From the NCBI GenBank assembly GCA_030849065.1, contig JASAON010001627.1, positions 53,970 through 117,969 of the forward strand: a DNA stretch of 64,000 nucleotides. The letters are read 5' to 3'. Of this stretch, positions 1 to 11,242 are shown piece after piece. The notes beneath the pieces are model-generated. The model made no database searches and was not told the DNA's origin. It saw only the letters and a list, made by a program, of their open reading frames with translations. Origin of the DNA: Jaenimonas drosophilae (Eukaryota > Euglenozoa > Kinetoplastea > Trypanosomatida > Trypanosomatidae). The stretch's first letter is position 1. Each line of letters starts with the position of its first letter. Made by a program: the position numbers and the translations under genes.

Positions 1-1367
1 TAGCGGCGGCACCGAGAGAAGATGGCTGAGGTGAAGCCATTAAAGGCATGCAGCAGGTGCAGCACATCCTTCTCCACGACGTTTGGCGCCACTTGCTCAA
101 AAAAGGCGGTGTTGTGCTCGCGAATTTCCACCACAAACTGCAACGCGACGCATAGCTCATTCTCCAACAAATTTTCCATCGCCTTTGGCTCCGTCATGGC
201 CGGCGCCGCAGTGAGTGACAGTAAGTGATGTAGGACATCGGGCTCTGTGATGGCGCCGGTGGCCGCAGAGAAGCATAGGGCGTTGTGTGCACGGTCCTGC
301 AGTGCATCACTACGGTTCTGCAGTAGCGTGGACATGACCCTCACAGCGTCTTTGACTCGAGTCACCTCCGGAATTGCCACAACGATCGCATGTGCTGCGT
401 TGGTCTGTGCATCAGCCATGAAGGTGAAGGGAACTCCGTGGTTTCGGCAGAGGGCGGCGCAAGAGATGAAGCGGTCGCTCAACGAAGCCACACTCAGCTG
501 AGCGCCATCTGCACCCTCCATAGAAGATAGAGAGCGAAAGAAGGTTGGCTCGGTTTGCTGGATGCAACGGCCCAACACCATTACCTCCCGTGTGAGAGAA
601 ATGGGACCAAACTCAGCTTCCTCGGCGACGTCATATGACTTTCGCGTACGCACTGAAAACGTATTAGCCGCCTCTACCCACACCAACACCTCCAGCAAAT
701 CACGAGCGCTCAGCACTGGTCCAGCTTCTTCTACACCTTCCTCGAGAAGGGTTGAAGGCCACAGGAGCTCCTTCACGTCTTCAAAGCGGTGACGAATGGC
801 TAGCCAGTGCCGACGTCGCCGCGTCTTGCGATCATACATTTCGTAGTCGGGGCCACTGTTTAGTTCTCCGTAGATTGGCGTGTTTGTCATTCCTCGTGTA
901 TCCATCAGTGCGTAGGAGCGGCACAGCTCCACCATGGAGTGCTGAAGTTCCTTGAGCCCCTCCACATCCATCTCCACCTCATCACCGCTGCGGTGTTTGT
1001 CGAGACAGGCAGCAACTTCCGTGGGCATATCATCCTCCAAATCACCCAAGTCACTCCAGCTGGTGTCGATCCCCACCCAACTCCCAGAAGGAGAGTTGCG
1101 CTGTTGCGGTGGTTGTGTGATGGCACCAACGGGAATGGAGAACGAAAACTTCCGTCCCTTCTTGTTGGTGACCTCCACCTTCGTTGTTCCGGGGATTCGC
1201 TGGACGGCACCGGTGCCTTGCTGCTTCACCTGCATTCCTTTCCCGGGTGTTTCCCGAAAGCCCATCTGAATTCCCCGGCCACGCTTGCTGCTCGCCCATC
1301 GGCGGGGATGACCTCCGCCCAGCAGCAACGCGGACTCTGTGCGCAGCAGAAGTTGCCGGGGTTGCAT
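1..1367 (-). CDS. Helical-repeat (armadillo/HEAT-like) protein, N-terminal part only
   Basis: An open minus-strand frame runs from an ATG at 1367 through the left edge of the window, giving about 455 residues with no stop. The first 130 residues are basic and low in complexity (RGRG and QPPQQR segments). From about residue 200 the sequence becomes a series of amphipathic leucine-rich helices (LLEVLVWVEAAN, VMVLGRCIQQ, VMSTLLQNRSDAL, LCVALQFVVEIREHN, VLHLLHAFNG) in the style of armadillo or HEAT repeats. An in-frame TAA lies 45 bases before the ATG, next to a pyrimidine tract ending in AG (about 1405-1440), which would serve as a splice acceptor. That acceptor could be a trans-splice site or the end of a cis-intron joining upstream exons in 1840-2640. 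I do not recognise the family, and the C-terminus is outside the window. Confidence 0.7.
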   Translation of the reverse strand, partial: MQPRQLLLRTESALLLGGGHPRRWASSKRGRGIQMGFRETPGKGMQVKQQGTGAVQRIPGTTKVEVTNKKGRKFSFSIPVGAITQPPQQRNSPSGSWVGIDTSWSDLGDLEDDMPTEVAACLDKHRSGDEVEMDVEGLKELQHSMVELCRSYALMDTRGMTNTPIYGELNSGPDYEMYDRKTRRRRHWLAIRHRFEDVKELLWPSTLLEEGVEEAGPVLSARDLLEVLVWVEAANTFSVRTRKSYDVAEEAEFGPISLTREVMVLGRCIQQTEPTFFRSLSSMEGADGAQLSVASLSDRFISCAALCRNHGVPFTFMADAQTNAAHAIVVAIPEVTRVKDAVRVMSTLLQNRSDALQDRAHNALCFSAATGAITEPDVLHHLLSLTAAPAMTEPKAMENLLENELCVALQFVVEIREHNTAFFEQVAPNVVEKDVLHLLHAFNGFTSAIFSRCRR

Positions 1368-2641
1368 CTGAGGCAAACAACGTATTGTGGGCCTAATCAC
1401 CCTCAACCTTTACAAGCCCAAAAGATGAAGAAAAGAGAAGAGGAAAGATTAAAGAGTACATACACAACCATCATGGGTCGAATCATCCTGCATGAATAAG
1501 CAAAAAAAAAAACCAACAACGTTGTTGTCATTGAGAGCTGGTGCGGGGGGGCATTCACGCAGGATCACATACAGAGAGGTATAGCAAGCGCGTGATTGGG
1601 TTGGGTTGGAAAGGGGGAACAAACGGTTTTGATCACCACTAAAAAAAGGTTGAAATCACACGCATTAAAGGGATGACAACTGAAGAGAGTGTGCCTTTGA
1701 CCTTAGCAAACAACAAATCGCACAGCAGTCACGCGCTACCACGCATTTGGAACATGTGTGGGAGCGCAAAACAAAAAGATACAAAAAGCATCAAGAGAAA
1801 AAAAAAACGGTAAACAATGCGTCGGGGTGTGGTTACGCATGTGCATCAACACCCTTCACAGGGTGTCGGCAGCTTCTGGTTCTGATGGTCCATCGAAGGG
1901 GATCATGGGGTTCAGCTGTTCCGTGAGAAATCGCGAAACTGACAGCGTTCACAACGTGCGAAGTAATGATATGAGAGAAATCAAAAAGGTAAAAATAAAA
2001 TAGAAAAACGGAGGTATAGAAAAAAGAAGGTCGACTGCGTTCGTTATGGAGCAGACGCTCCAAATGCCTGGAACAGAAAAAAGGAGATCGACAGTACAGA
2101 GGAGAGATACAAAGAGAAGATACAAGAAAAAGTGGTGTGAATCAAAGGGGGAGGGGAGGGGGGGCGTTGAAGCAACGACAGACCAAAGGAAATGGTATGA
2201 GAAAGCGGATCTATGATCACACCCACCTCGTGACCCCACCGTGCACTTCGACGTGTTTCACATCTGCTGCAGAATTTGGAGTCTTGGATGGACTCACCGT
2301 ATCGCAGACATGAGTGACAAATAAAAGAGAACTACTCAATGGGAGGTCTCCTGACGCTCCCCCGTCCGAATGGCATACATGAGAGGGGCGCATTGCATAC
2401 TGGAGATGGTGATACGGCAAGGAGGTCGGAGATGGGGAGAGAGAGAGTTGAAGGTGGCACGTATTCCTCACGGAGTGATATTGGTGTGTGGACGACGAAA
2501 AACGGAGGAGGTGAGAGAGAGGGAGGGAGGGTGGGAGGGGGGCAACAAATCTCTTTTGGTGTCATTAGAGTGCTGCATGAAATCACTGGTATCAAAACGT
2601 GTGTTATGGTGTGTTTGTTGTGTGTTTCACTTCGTGTGCGT
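1368..2641. other. Intergenic stretch with possible small exons
   Basis: There is no long ORF. Minus-strand pyrimidine tracts alternate with more balanced islands. Two details look like cis-splicing on the minus strand: a GTGAGT donor at about 2298 followed by a TTCTGCAG acceptor near 2268, and a strong TTCTGTTCCAG acceptor near 2070. An island at about 1858-1945 reads as a plausible C-terminal peptide ending at a TGA. This could be 3' UTR of the kinase, a small spliced gene, or upstream exons of the truncated gene at 1-1367. Confidence 0.3.
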
Positions 2642-3943
2642 TCACAACAGCTTGGGTAGCCCATTAACACCAACGCGTGGACATGCCGTGCTATCGGATC
2701 CAGACAATGGAAGGAACTGCGCAGAGGAGGAACCATGTTGGAGGGTTTGAGAAGACTGAGCTTGGGACTGCTTCATAGGCGACTGCGCAAGAACATCCAG
2801 ACGAGGAAGCTTACTATGACTATTGTTGTTGCTGCTGCTATGCACGCGCTCTAGGGCGTGTGGGTGAACCAGTTGCGGTGTTCCCCCGCCCGCATCGGTG
2901 TGGAGACTAAACTTGCCCTTGGGGGTGAGGTCCATGCTATCGTGCAGCTCCCCGCCACAGCCCTTCACGTGTATCAGAGGTGGGGCCAGGACACCCTCGA
3001 CTTGGGCCTCCGTTGGCACTGGGTTCTCCAGCACAGTGGGCTTGAGTCGCTTCAGCTTCTTGTCATTCTCCCGCAGCTTTTTAAAGTATGGATGGCGTAG
3101 GGCCTCCTTCGCGGTGCATCTCTCATCCTCATCATAAGTCAGCAATCGCTGCATAAGATCGAGTGCGTCGGCACTGGTGGTGGGCAGCAGCTTTGCCAAT
3201 CCCACCCCATTCTTTGGCTGGAAAGATACCTCTCGGCTGTTATTTCTGGATCGCAACTTGTTCAGCACCTCCTCAGACGGCGTTCCTAAAATGCTGTGAA
3301 TTCGATTTATTTGGTCCACCTCATCACTGCCAGGAAACAAGGGATACATCGCGGTGATCTCGAACATGACGCACCCGCAGCTCCACAGGTCCATCTTGTA
3401 GCTGTAGTAGCCGCTCGTCAGCAAACACTCTGGTGAGCGGTACCAGCGAGTGGAAATGTACTCCGTAAACGGCTGCGTGGAGTACACCCCTTTGCAGCCA
3501 CCGAAGTCCGCTAGCTTCAGAGTGCCGTCGGCATTCACCAAGACGTTCTCTGGCTTAAGATCGCGGTGAAAGAGACCAATTCGGTGTGCGTGGTCCACGC
3601 CTTTTAAAATTTGATACATGTACTGCATGACGCGCTCCTCGCCAAGGGTTTGGCGTCTTCCCTTGATGACTTCATAGAGCGACATGTCCATCAACTCAAA
3701 CACCAAGGCCAGGCGACCGGTACTCCGGTCAAAAAGTACCTCAATGAGCTCCACGACATTGGGATGGGGTTGCAACCGCCGAATGGCTTGTATCTCACGT
3801 AGACGGTTGACCTGATCCTTGGACTTATACGCCTTCTTCATGCACTTGATGGCAACAAAGCGTTGAGTTTCCATGTCAATGGCGCGGAGCACCTCGCTGA
3901 AGGTGCCTTCGCCCTTCTTGCCTAAAATCTGATATTTTTGCAT
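2642..3943 (-). CDS. MOK/RCK-family CMGC protein kinase
   Basis: The product is a 433-residue serine/threonine kinase. It has a glycine loop (GKKGEGTFSEV), the VAIK lysine, catalytic HRDLKPEN, DFG as DFGGCKG, and the activation segment TEYISTRWYRSPECLL. The run up to GYYSYKMDLWSCGC matches the MOK/RAGE branch of the RCK group, whose TEY resembles MAP kinases. Relatives control cilium and flagellum length. The kinase domain ends near residue 290; the tail of about 140 residues is low complexity, rich in Ser and Gln. The frame is open upstream to a TTG, but the first ATG is at 3943. A CTCAG acceptor preceded by a long pyrimidine tract lies only 17 bases before that ATG (3961-4000), which supports this start and trans-splicing. 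Confidence 0.9.
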   Translation of the reverse strand: MQKYQILGKKGEGTFSEVLRAIDMETQRFVAIKCMKKAYKSKDQVNRLREIQAIRRLQPHPNVVELIEVLFDRSTGRLALVFELMDMSLYEVIKGRRQTLGEERVMQYMYQILKGVDHAHRIGLFHRDLKPENVLVNADGTLKLADFGGCKGVYSTQPFTEYISTRWYRSPECLLTSGYYSYKMDLWSCGCVMFEITAMYPLFPGSDEVDQINRIHSILGTPSEEVLNKLRSRNNSREVSFQPKNGVGLAKLLPTTSADALDLMQRLLTYDEDERCTAKEALRHPYFKKLRENDKKLKRLKPTVLENPVPTEAQVEGVLAPPLIHVKGCGGELHDSMDLTPKGKFSLHTDAGGGTPQLVHPHALERVHSSSNNNSHSKLPRLDVLAQSPMKQSQAQSSQTLQHGSSSAQFLPLSGSDSTACPRVGVNGLPKLL

Positions 3944-6900
3944 CTCAATTGGGTGCAAAACTGAGAAAAGATAACGGAGCTAGAACAAAAAAAACAGCTT
4001 AGTCTATACACACAGTGAGGGGTGATTCTCTGATCCTTCTTCCACCCAGAGCAAAAAAAAAAAAAATCGGTGTGACGAGCCACAAGACCTGAAGTTTGGC
4101 TGCGCCGATGAGCACTCCCGTCGGAAAGCACCGACCAAACGAGGAAATGTGTTTGGTGTGACTACACCCTCACAACACAAGTAGGCCTCGTGGCTGCTAC
4201 AATCACAACGAAAGCGTTTAAGCCTCCACGGATACGCCCGCTGTGAGCTACTAGCAACAATGAAAAAAAATGAAAACAAGGATAAGAACAGGTTTGAAGC
4301 ATGCGTCAAAACAAGTTACTCATTCCCTCAAGCATCACCAAGCTGGCGTGAATGCGCTCTGTCTTTGTTTTAAGTTGGAAAGCAAATCAATACGGTTGTC
4401 GCGCTCCTCGTGAGTCGCAGAATTCCCTTGCAGATACTTTTCCTTGTTTTCCGGCAATGTGTTTGTGGTGTTGTCTTTTTTTTTCTTTTGACACCCATGC
4501 CAAGTGAATTGGAGAGAACACGTCATCCTACTGATTTCTTTTCTCCATAAGGGCAAGAACCAAAAGAACAACCGTAAAGCGAGATCAACGCTACGTGCTG
4601 AGGCAGGGTCCAAGCTCTCACACCCACTGTAGAACCATGGGACTCGGACCCCGCGCGCATTGAGAGAATGAAATCTTCTTGCAACGCAAAAATATGACCT
4701 CCGAAGGCGTGCGCGTGGAGGCACAAGTTTGGAAAGATCAACAGCAGCCGAAGCTCCACCACTTTCGCAACGTGGCCGTGCATATGAAAGCGCGTAAAAA
4801 AAAAAAAAGGCATGGCGGACACAAACGGGCATGACACAGAAAAACAAAAATTGAAGATAACGAAGAAAAAGAGTGTGATGTCGTGCGAAAGAGAGAAGAG
4901 TTCGTTCGTTCATTCTTCGGAAGTTGCGTCGGCTACCGCATCTGCAGTCCACATGGGCTGGATGGGCGTTCATGTCACAGACACAGACATGCATTGCACA
5001 CAGACACACACATACATGCCCAGCGATGCAGTCAGAAAAGACTGATATCCGAGCCGCATTCAAAGAAAAAAGCTTTATATATTGATGTATCCTTCCAAAA
5101 TTTATGGCTGCTACGCCCCCTTTAAGAAGAGGAAGGCTCCACCAGCGGCAGGAGCCAAGCACAACAGGGATGATGGGGCGTCATCTCGTACCACGCACGC
5201 GCGCCGCGGGAAAGTCGATGGGAAACGCCAAATTGCGGCTGATGGGGAGTGTGGAACACCACGGGCCCATTCCTTGGAAAGGGAGTTTTTTTTTCACGAA
5301 CACGAGGGGAGGGGGGGAGTAAAATAAGCAAACAAACGCAAAAAAAAAAAGGAAGGATAACGTTCACAGACGCGGTGAGGAAGTCCTTCACCCCAATCAT
5401 CAAGATGTGGTTGATTCGGTAGCGCGTTTGATGCGACAAAAGATCGCGTATCTCTTCACTGCCTGAGCTTCCCCCAACCAAGCTGTGGCGCGTGTATTGA
5501 AGTGGGGATGGGAGAGGAGGGAGGAGGGATGGTAGTGAAGAGAGGGGAATGAACAAAAAAAAGGGGAAAAATGTCGGCGTATTTTCTCCCTTTTCGGTGC
5601 GTTCTGAAATTCCGACCAACAACCACGCGTCAGATACAGAAGTGCAACAAACGCAAAAAGAAAAAAAAACAGAGAATGTAAAGAAAAACAAAATAACGAT
5701 GAACAACGCAGTTCCCGTCTCCATTAGAGACCTCTCATTTCCCTGAAATAGAGAACATGAGAGGAAGGATGAGCGCGGCTATCACGGGACCTGCTTCCCA
5801 GTGGGTTGCGTAGAAGAAGAGGAGTCGTGGAAGGGCTGAGGATGCGTACTTCAACACCAGATGCGGCATATGCACTCACAGAATTCCTTCACCCATGTTG
5901 CTACATGCATGACGTTCATCTTAAGAAGCGCCTCCTGCAGCACAGCATCACTGAACTCCAACAGTCCATCGAGATCTTACAACAACACCAGAGGAGGGGA
6001 AAAAGAAAGGTCGGTGGGCGAAGAAAAGAACGAAAAGAAAGATACAACCAAAGTGAGAGATACAACCACAGGTACGTCCCTTTCCTCTGCCGATGACGTG
6101 CCACATGGTTGCATGCTCGATGTTGTGGGTGACATAAGTCCAAGAAATAAATCTTCCCAACAATATTGTATATGCACGTGCGAGCTATAGAATTACAGGA
6201 CCCACAGAAATACCCCGAGCAGCGGAGGAATGCGGAGAAGAGCGGCACCGTGATTCTCCTCTCCCGGATATATGAATGATCCTCGAAAGGATGGCTGAAG
6301 ATTGCCAGGAATTGCTGAAGGGGTTGATGACTCCATCGACGTGCTTCTCATCGGATCGCACAAGCTGGGTGCTGTTGCGGCGTGTAGGGGTGTGCGCGTG
6401 TATGTGAGTAGCAGGTTGAGCCGCGGAGAGCGCCGGGTTGAAGCATGCCAACGAGGGCAATGGCAGGACGTGAAAGGACCTTCCATTGGCCATCAAACAG
6501 CGTGGAGGCAGCAACACGGGTGATCATCTCCGCAAGGTCGATGGGCGTCTCAAAAATTCGGGGGTTTCAGGAAATGAAGGTAGCCCGTAGGTGAAGATGT
6601 TGGGGATTGGACGACAGCAAAACCAATAAATCCATCGCTTTTGAGAAATGATAAAAAACTGTGGAATGGGGGGGAGGGGAGGGCGAACAAACAGAACAGG
6701 AGGCGTATACAGCAAACGCGACACGAGCTAGGGGGAAAGAAGAAACATAACGAAGAAAAAAAAACGTGAAGAGAACAACGAAAGAAAGAAACGGGGCGTT
6801 AAACAACAGAAAGAAAGAGGGGGAAAAGATACAACGAGAGAGCGCGAGGAGAAAAGGAGAAACATAGCAGATCCGACGAGAGTGAGGAGGAGAGTGAAAA

Positions 6901-9900
6901 CAAGGGGAAGACACCACAAAGATACAAACAAAACAACAAAAGAAACGCAGATGTAGAGGAAGAGTCGCATACTCACATCGAAGTTGCGCCGAACTGGCTA
7001 CATGGGCCTACATGGAAATCCACAATAGACAATCAGCCAATCCAACACTCCAACCTGACCGTCGTGCAGCCATGCGGGTGTGGATCCATCTCTGCTTAGT
7101 TTCAGTCAGAAACAGTGGTGCCAATCCCCTCAAATTCGTCCAGCCTCACAGGGTTAAGTTTTACTTCTTTTCCCTCTCCTCTCAAAAGCGTCATGTAGTG
7201 CATCGTGCAGCAGCACACACACGCGCACACACAGGCAGACAGACAACGCAGCCACGAAAAAAAACAAAGAAAAAAAGAGGTTTCGTAGATGTTCATTCAT
7301 CATTGCTTTCGACGGCACACTTGCTGATGGAGAGACGCAATCGGAATGCGCAATGCTGAGCGTCACCATCTCGCAGACGTTTGGCGCACGCCCAGGTAAG
7401 CAACAAACCGCGCGTAGTTTCAGTTCCATTCTGCAACAACAGCATTCATTCGTTCTTCTGCTCCCATAACATTCTCTTCTATTATTTTTTTTGCAAAGTG
7501 GGCCAGTAATTTTTGCACTCCTCTTCAAACTTTGAAGACACACGCCTCTCACCAGCGCGTGGATCGTACAGCCAAGCTTACTGTCTCCACATGACTAGCT
7601 GAGGGGCTCACTGTTTCATCTCCATCTCCAATTGACACGTCATCTTGAGAAAGAAGAACACAGTGACAGCCATACACGCACGCAGGCATGCACGTATACA
7701 CAGTGAATCATGAGAGCAACGACGCAAGAATGGATCACCGCCCACGTTCATTTTGTTTTGTCATCAGTTACGAAGGAAGGGGGGAAAAGGAGGGAGGCGA
7801 AGGATGATTAAAGGTGGTGGGCCAGGAAGGAACTAACCGGCTCACGCCACCCTTCGGACCGAGAGAATGTTGAAAGGCAGTTGTTCAGAGTGTGGTGCGT
7901 GTGGGGGATAACCCCTACGTAGGCCATTCACACCGTTGACAAAGTCTGCCATAGACAACAACAGAAATTTTTGATGGTAGAGTAAGGCCGACATCAATGG
8001 CTCACGCGCACGTTCACTCAAACACACAAAGGAAGTTCTGCGAGCACCACACACACTTGAGTCATTTCATCCAATCGCAGACCGCCAGCCATGACGACAA
8101 GTGCGCAAAAAAAAAAGAAGAAAAAAGGGCTGAACAACAGAGGAAAAAAAAACTATCTGAGTGCCGCCGAAGCACTTCTGGATCATCGTCTGAGTCCGAG
8201 GCTAACAAAAGAAACAGATTACTTACGCCATATAGATCTCTTCGCGTGTTTGTACCTTTTTGTGTCTGTTGGAGAGTGTTTTCAAGTGGCACTCCAAACT
8301 CCGCACGCTTCACGTACTCTCTTCACAGGGTCCACGCATCGATGTTGACCGGGTTGGGAAACCAAAACCAGGCCGTGGAGAGGAGGAGGGGGAGGGCCTG
8401 CCCTCAGGCCACACGGCGCCACCCACTTCCCTCACAGCCCCGCCGTCAGCGGAAGTCCGCGTGTTCAGCTGGTCCTTGTCATTGGCCCGCTCCACCGGGA
8501 AAAATTGAAGAAACAGATTATTATTATTGCATGGATTGTGAGAGGCAGAGAACAAATCGGTCCACGACGCCTTGAAGTTACCCGCATTCTTCTTCCTCAT
8601 CTGAGCCACCAAAGAAACAAAACTGCTCTGTGGAGGGGGGGATTGACAACCGCGTAGAGCCACAGCCACTGACTCCCACACGTGTGTCATCCCAAACTCC
8701 ACGCATCCATCCATCGGTGTGTATGTTTGTGTATGTTGAAAATGATGGTCTTCTTCGTATTCCACATCCATACATCATCCCCCCACGCAACAACGGGACG
8801 TTCTCACCACACAAGCGCACAACTGGCAGTGCTGTTCTTCATTGTTTGTGTGTGTGTGTGTGTTCCTGGGTTTGATTAATGGGGAGGGGGGGTGAGTGTA
8901 TGGATAGTTGTGCGCCAACGAAGGACGAGACCATATTGACAATGAGAAACAACTGGACAAAAATGTGCCGACGACGCGGCTGGCGTAGAAAATAACAAGG
9001 TCGAATGAAGCGAGGTAGGAAGCGTAAAGAGGGAGGAGATATTGTTGCGCACCACAGCCCAATCATGTGGCGCGTCGTATGGAATCCCTCCAAATCACCA
9101 GCACATGGTTCAGCCACCTGCCCTTGCGTCATGAACGGCTTGTGTGGCTTCATATGGTTCGCAAGGTGAAAAATAGGTGTAGGTCATGGCGTTGGAAGTG
9201 GGAATTCTCGCTGAGGCTCGGACCAGTGGGCTGCTAGAGAGGTGGAATGAATAGAGTCGGGAAGATAGATTTTCAAACGAAGCGCAAAAATACGGATCTC
9301 AGAACATCCCCAACTGCTTCATCCTCACTGCTCACGCCAAGAAAGATAAACAAAAAAAAGAGCCGTCACATCCACTCCGGTCGGCTCGAGATCATGAAAA
9401 AGAAAGCACATTAGACGAACCGAGAATGAGAAGTCATGTAGCATGTGTGGGGTGATCATCTCACCACCACAGCTCGACGACTCCATATAGGTGATGTAGA
9501 ACAAAAGATCTCCACAAACAACAACGAGAAGAAGGGAAGCTTGAACATCAACCACGCGAACATGTTCACTCCATCTTCACTGTCCGCACGCATCATCCAG
9601 AAAAAGAGAAGGAGGGGAGGAAACTCTGAATGGGGGAAAGGAGAAGTGGTGTTTTACAACTGCATACATCTCTCGTCAGGTGCTACTCACAGAAAACGAG
9701 CATACCGAACATGGAGAAATTGACGTGGGTGATGCGCAAGGGTGTCAGCAGGCATGCAAGCCTGTTCGAGTGCAGTTCGACTTCCTCCATCAACTGCCGA
9801 TGCAACACGAGGACCTGCACCAAGCGCAAAAGAGAAAAAGAAAAACGTGAAAAAAAAAAGGGGGAAGCGGAGAAGAGCTGCCACGCCACGCAGGCCATCT

Positions 9901-11242
9901 GCGCTCCATTGACCACAGAAAAACGAGCATGCTCGCTCTGTTTCTGTGCCATCCGATGCTTCTTCGCGCGAAAAAAGGAAGAAGTTGAGGAGACAGTGCC
10001 ACGTCATCACCTCTGTGCTCCTTCTCAGACGCCCCAGCTTCGAGCAAGCCATCGACGTAGAAAAAAAAATGAAAACGAGAGAAATCAAAGGCCCCAAGAA
10101 ACGCAGATTTTTCGTCGAAGTCGTAAAAGAAAAAGAAAATACTAAAAATGGTGCAAACAAAGGAAACGTAAAAAAGGAGGGAATGAATACAAACAAAGAA
10201 AGATGGGGAAGGGAAGGGGGACTGAAGAAAGATGGGAGGAGGGGGAAAATGTTATCGAAATAGGCCATTTTCCCTACTTTTCGTGTCCCGCTTGAATGGT
10301 TCACTCGGAGTACCATCGCACAGCTGAAGTCATCCACTATCCTGATGACACCTTCGTCCTTCGCACACGGTCCAGACAAGGGGTGTCTTGACAAGGATGA
10401 CACACGGGCATTTTTTGAGTGTTGAGTGTCGAGTTGAATGAGCAAGTCAGTTGCGGTAGGAGGAAGGGGTGGGGGGAAAGATGATGTCATTCGTCAGCTG
10501 TGAGAAAGACAACGGCGACCGATCGAGCAAAGATGGGGTAGGGGAACGATTTCGTGTCTGTGCGTGTATTGGTTGGTTGAGGGGTTCTGCTCGGGTCGGG
10601 AGAAGCGAGCCCTGCGCAGAGTGAGTAGATAGGTGGCCCGCCATACCACGGCACGGTCCAAAAAAAACAACAAAGGTGAAAATATTTCCTCGTGAAGGCG
10701 TGGCTCGTCGCACGAGCCTCACGCCTCTCCTCTCACTCGCACCGGCGAGCTTAGGAGGTGAACGGGAAAACAAAAGGAAATGCTGAAGAGAACGTCACGA
10801 AGCAGCACTGCAGGACTGTGGGACGATATGATTCTGCCACGCTTGTATCCCCCCTTTGGAAGTTGGAAGTAGATTACACGAGTGACGGGGGATTTTTTTT
10901 CTGTTGTCTTTTTTGTTCTGTGGTTTTGAAAAATACGCTGGCGCCCGTGTCGTCTGCTGTGAACTCGTGGGTGTTCTGATTCTGCGTCGCAGTTATATAT
11001 GCTGGGGGTTTTGTTTTCTTCTTGGGATTTTTTAGTTTTTTTTTGGTGGTGTGCTTTTTGTTCGCAGCACTCCCACTGCCTCTCCACTCACGTCTCGCGA
11101 GTGCTCAGGCAGTGATGAGGTTGCAGCACATTAAGAGGGCCCCCCTTGGTAGCTCTCAGTCCTCCGCTTCGACACCCACGCGGAGCGGATTCATGAAGAG
11201 CACCAGCAGCAACGCAGTGTTTGTGGCTGAGAGCAGCAGCAC
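3944..11242. other. 7.3-kb stretch without a long ORF, rich in pyrimidine tracts
   Basis: The region reads as alternating blocks on the minus strand: T/C-rich tracts of 50-200 bases and balanced islands of about 70-160 bases. Elsewhere in the window genes follow each other within 0.2-1.5 kb, so this gap is exceptional. The islands between about 5111 and 10650 can be joined at GT-AG sites and are listed separately as a candidate spliced gene. From 3944 to 5110 I see only pyrimidine tracts and short GT/CA repeats, consistent with 3' UTR plus the acceptor of the kinase gene. From 10860 to 11100 the plus strand is T-rich, opposite to the rest, probably the PSP1 gene's 3' UTR. I found no tRNA or convincing snoRNA. 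Confidence 0.5.
5111..10650 (-). CDS. Candidate intron-interrupted gene, possibly a HEAT-repeat tubulin cofactor D-like protein
   Basis: No single ORF covers this span, but minus-strand islands behave like exons. Three chains keep reading phase. Chain 1: exon 9961-9890 (24 codons), intron 9889-9815 ending TTGGTGCAG, exon 9814-9706, intron 9705-9626 (GTATGC to ATTCAG), exon 9625-9465 ending before GTGAGA. Chain 2: exon 6548-6480, intron 6479-6315, exon 6314-6206, intron 6205-5976 (GTGGGT to TTGTAAG), exon 5975-5880 ending before GTGAGT. Chain 3: exon ending 5362, intron 5361-5273, terminal exon 5272-5111 with TAG. Exon codons favour purine-first, helix-forming residues. Exons 6314-5880 read RERRITVPLFSAFLRCSGYF, which resembles the C-terminal region of tubulin-folding cofactor D; that match is weak and from memory. 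The start is unknown; an ATG at about 10586 is one option. Exons between the chains are unresolved. Alternatives are a chance arrangement in a long UTR, a decayed gene or processed ncRNAs. Confidence 0.4.

Noticed and set aside
4335..5162. 275-residue minus-strand ORF
   Set aside because: Composition is dominated by translated pyrimidine and CA/GT-rich sequence (Cys/Val/Phe strings); no domain, and it overlaps the proposed terminal exon in another frame.
8310..8771. 153-residue minus-strand ORF
   Set aside because: Parts look coding, but it lacks a convincing start and lies within the candidate spliced gene, so it is treated as exon material rather than a separate gene.
6541..9160. In-frame TGA codons in otherwise coding-like islands, suggesting stop-codon reassignment
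   Set aside because: All intact genes in the window read normally with standard stops; introns explain the interruptions more simply.
7741..10020. TGATGA-like boxes suggesting a C/D snoRNA cluster
   Set aside because: No matching CTGA D box at suitable spacing and no flanking inverted stems were found.
9687..10490. 267-residue minus-strand ORF
   Set aside because: It runs through several long T/C tracts coding Phe/Leu/Pro/Ser strings; only parts look like protein, and these fit the spliced model better.
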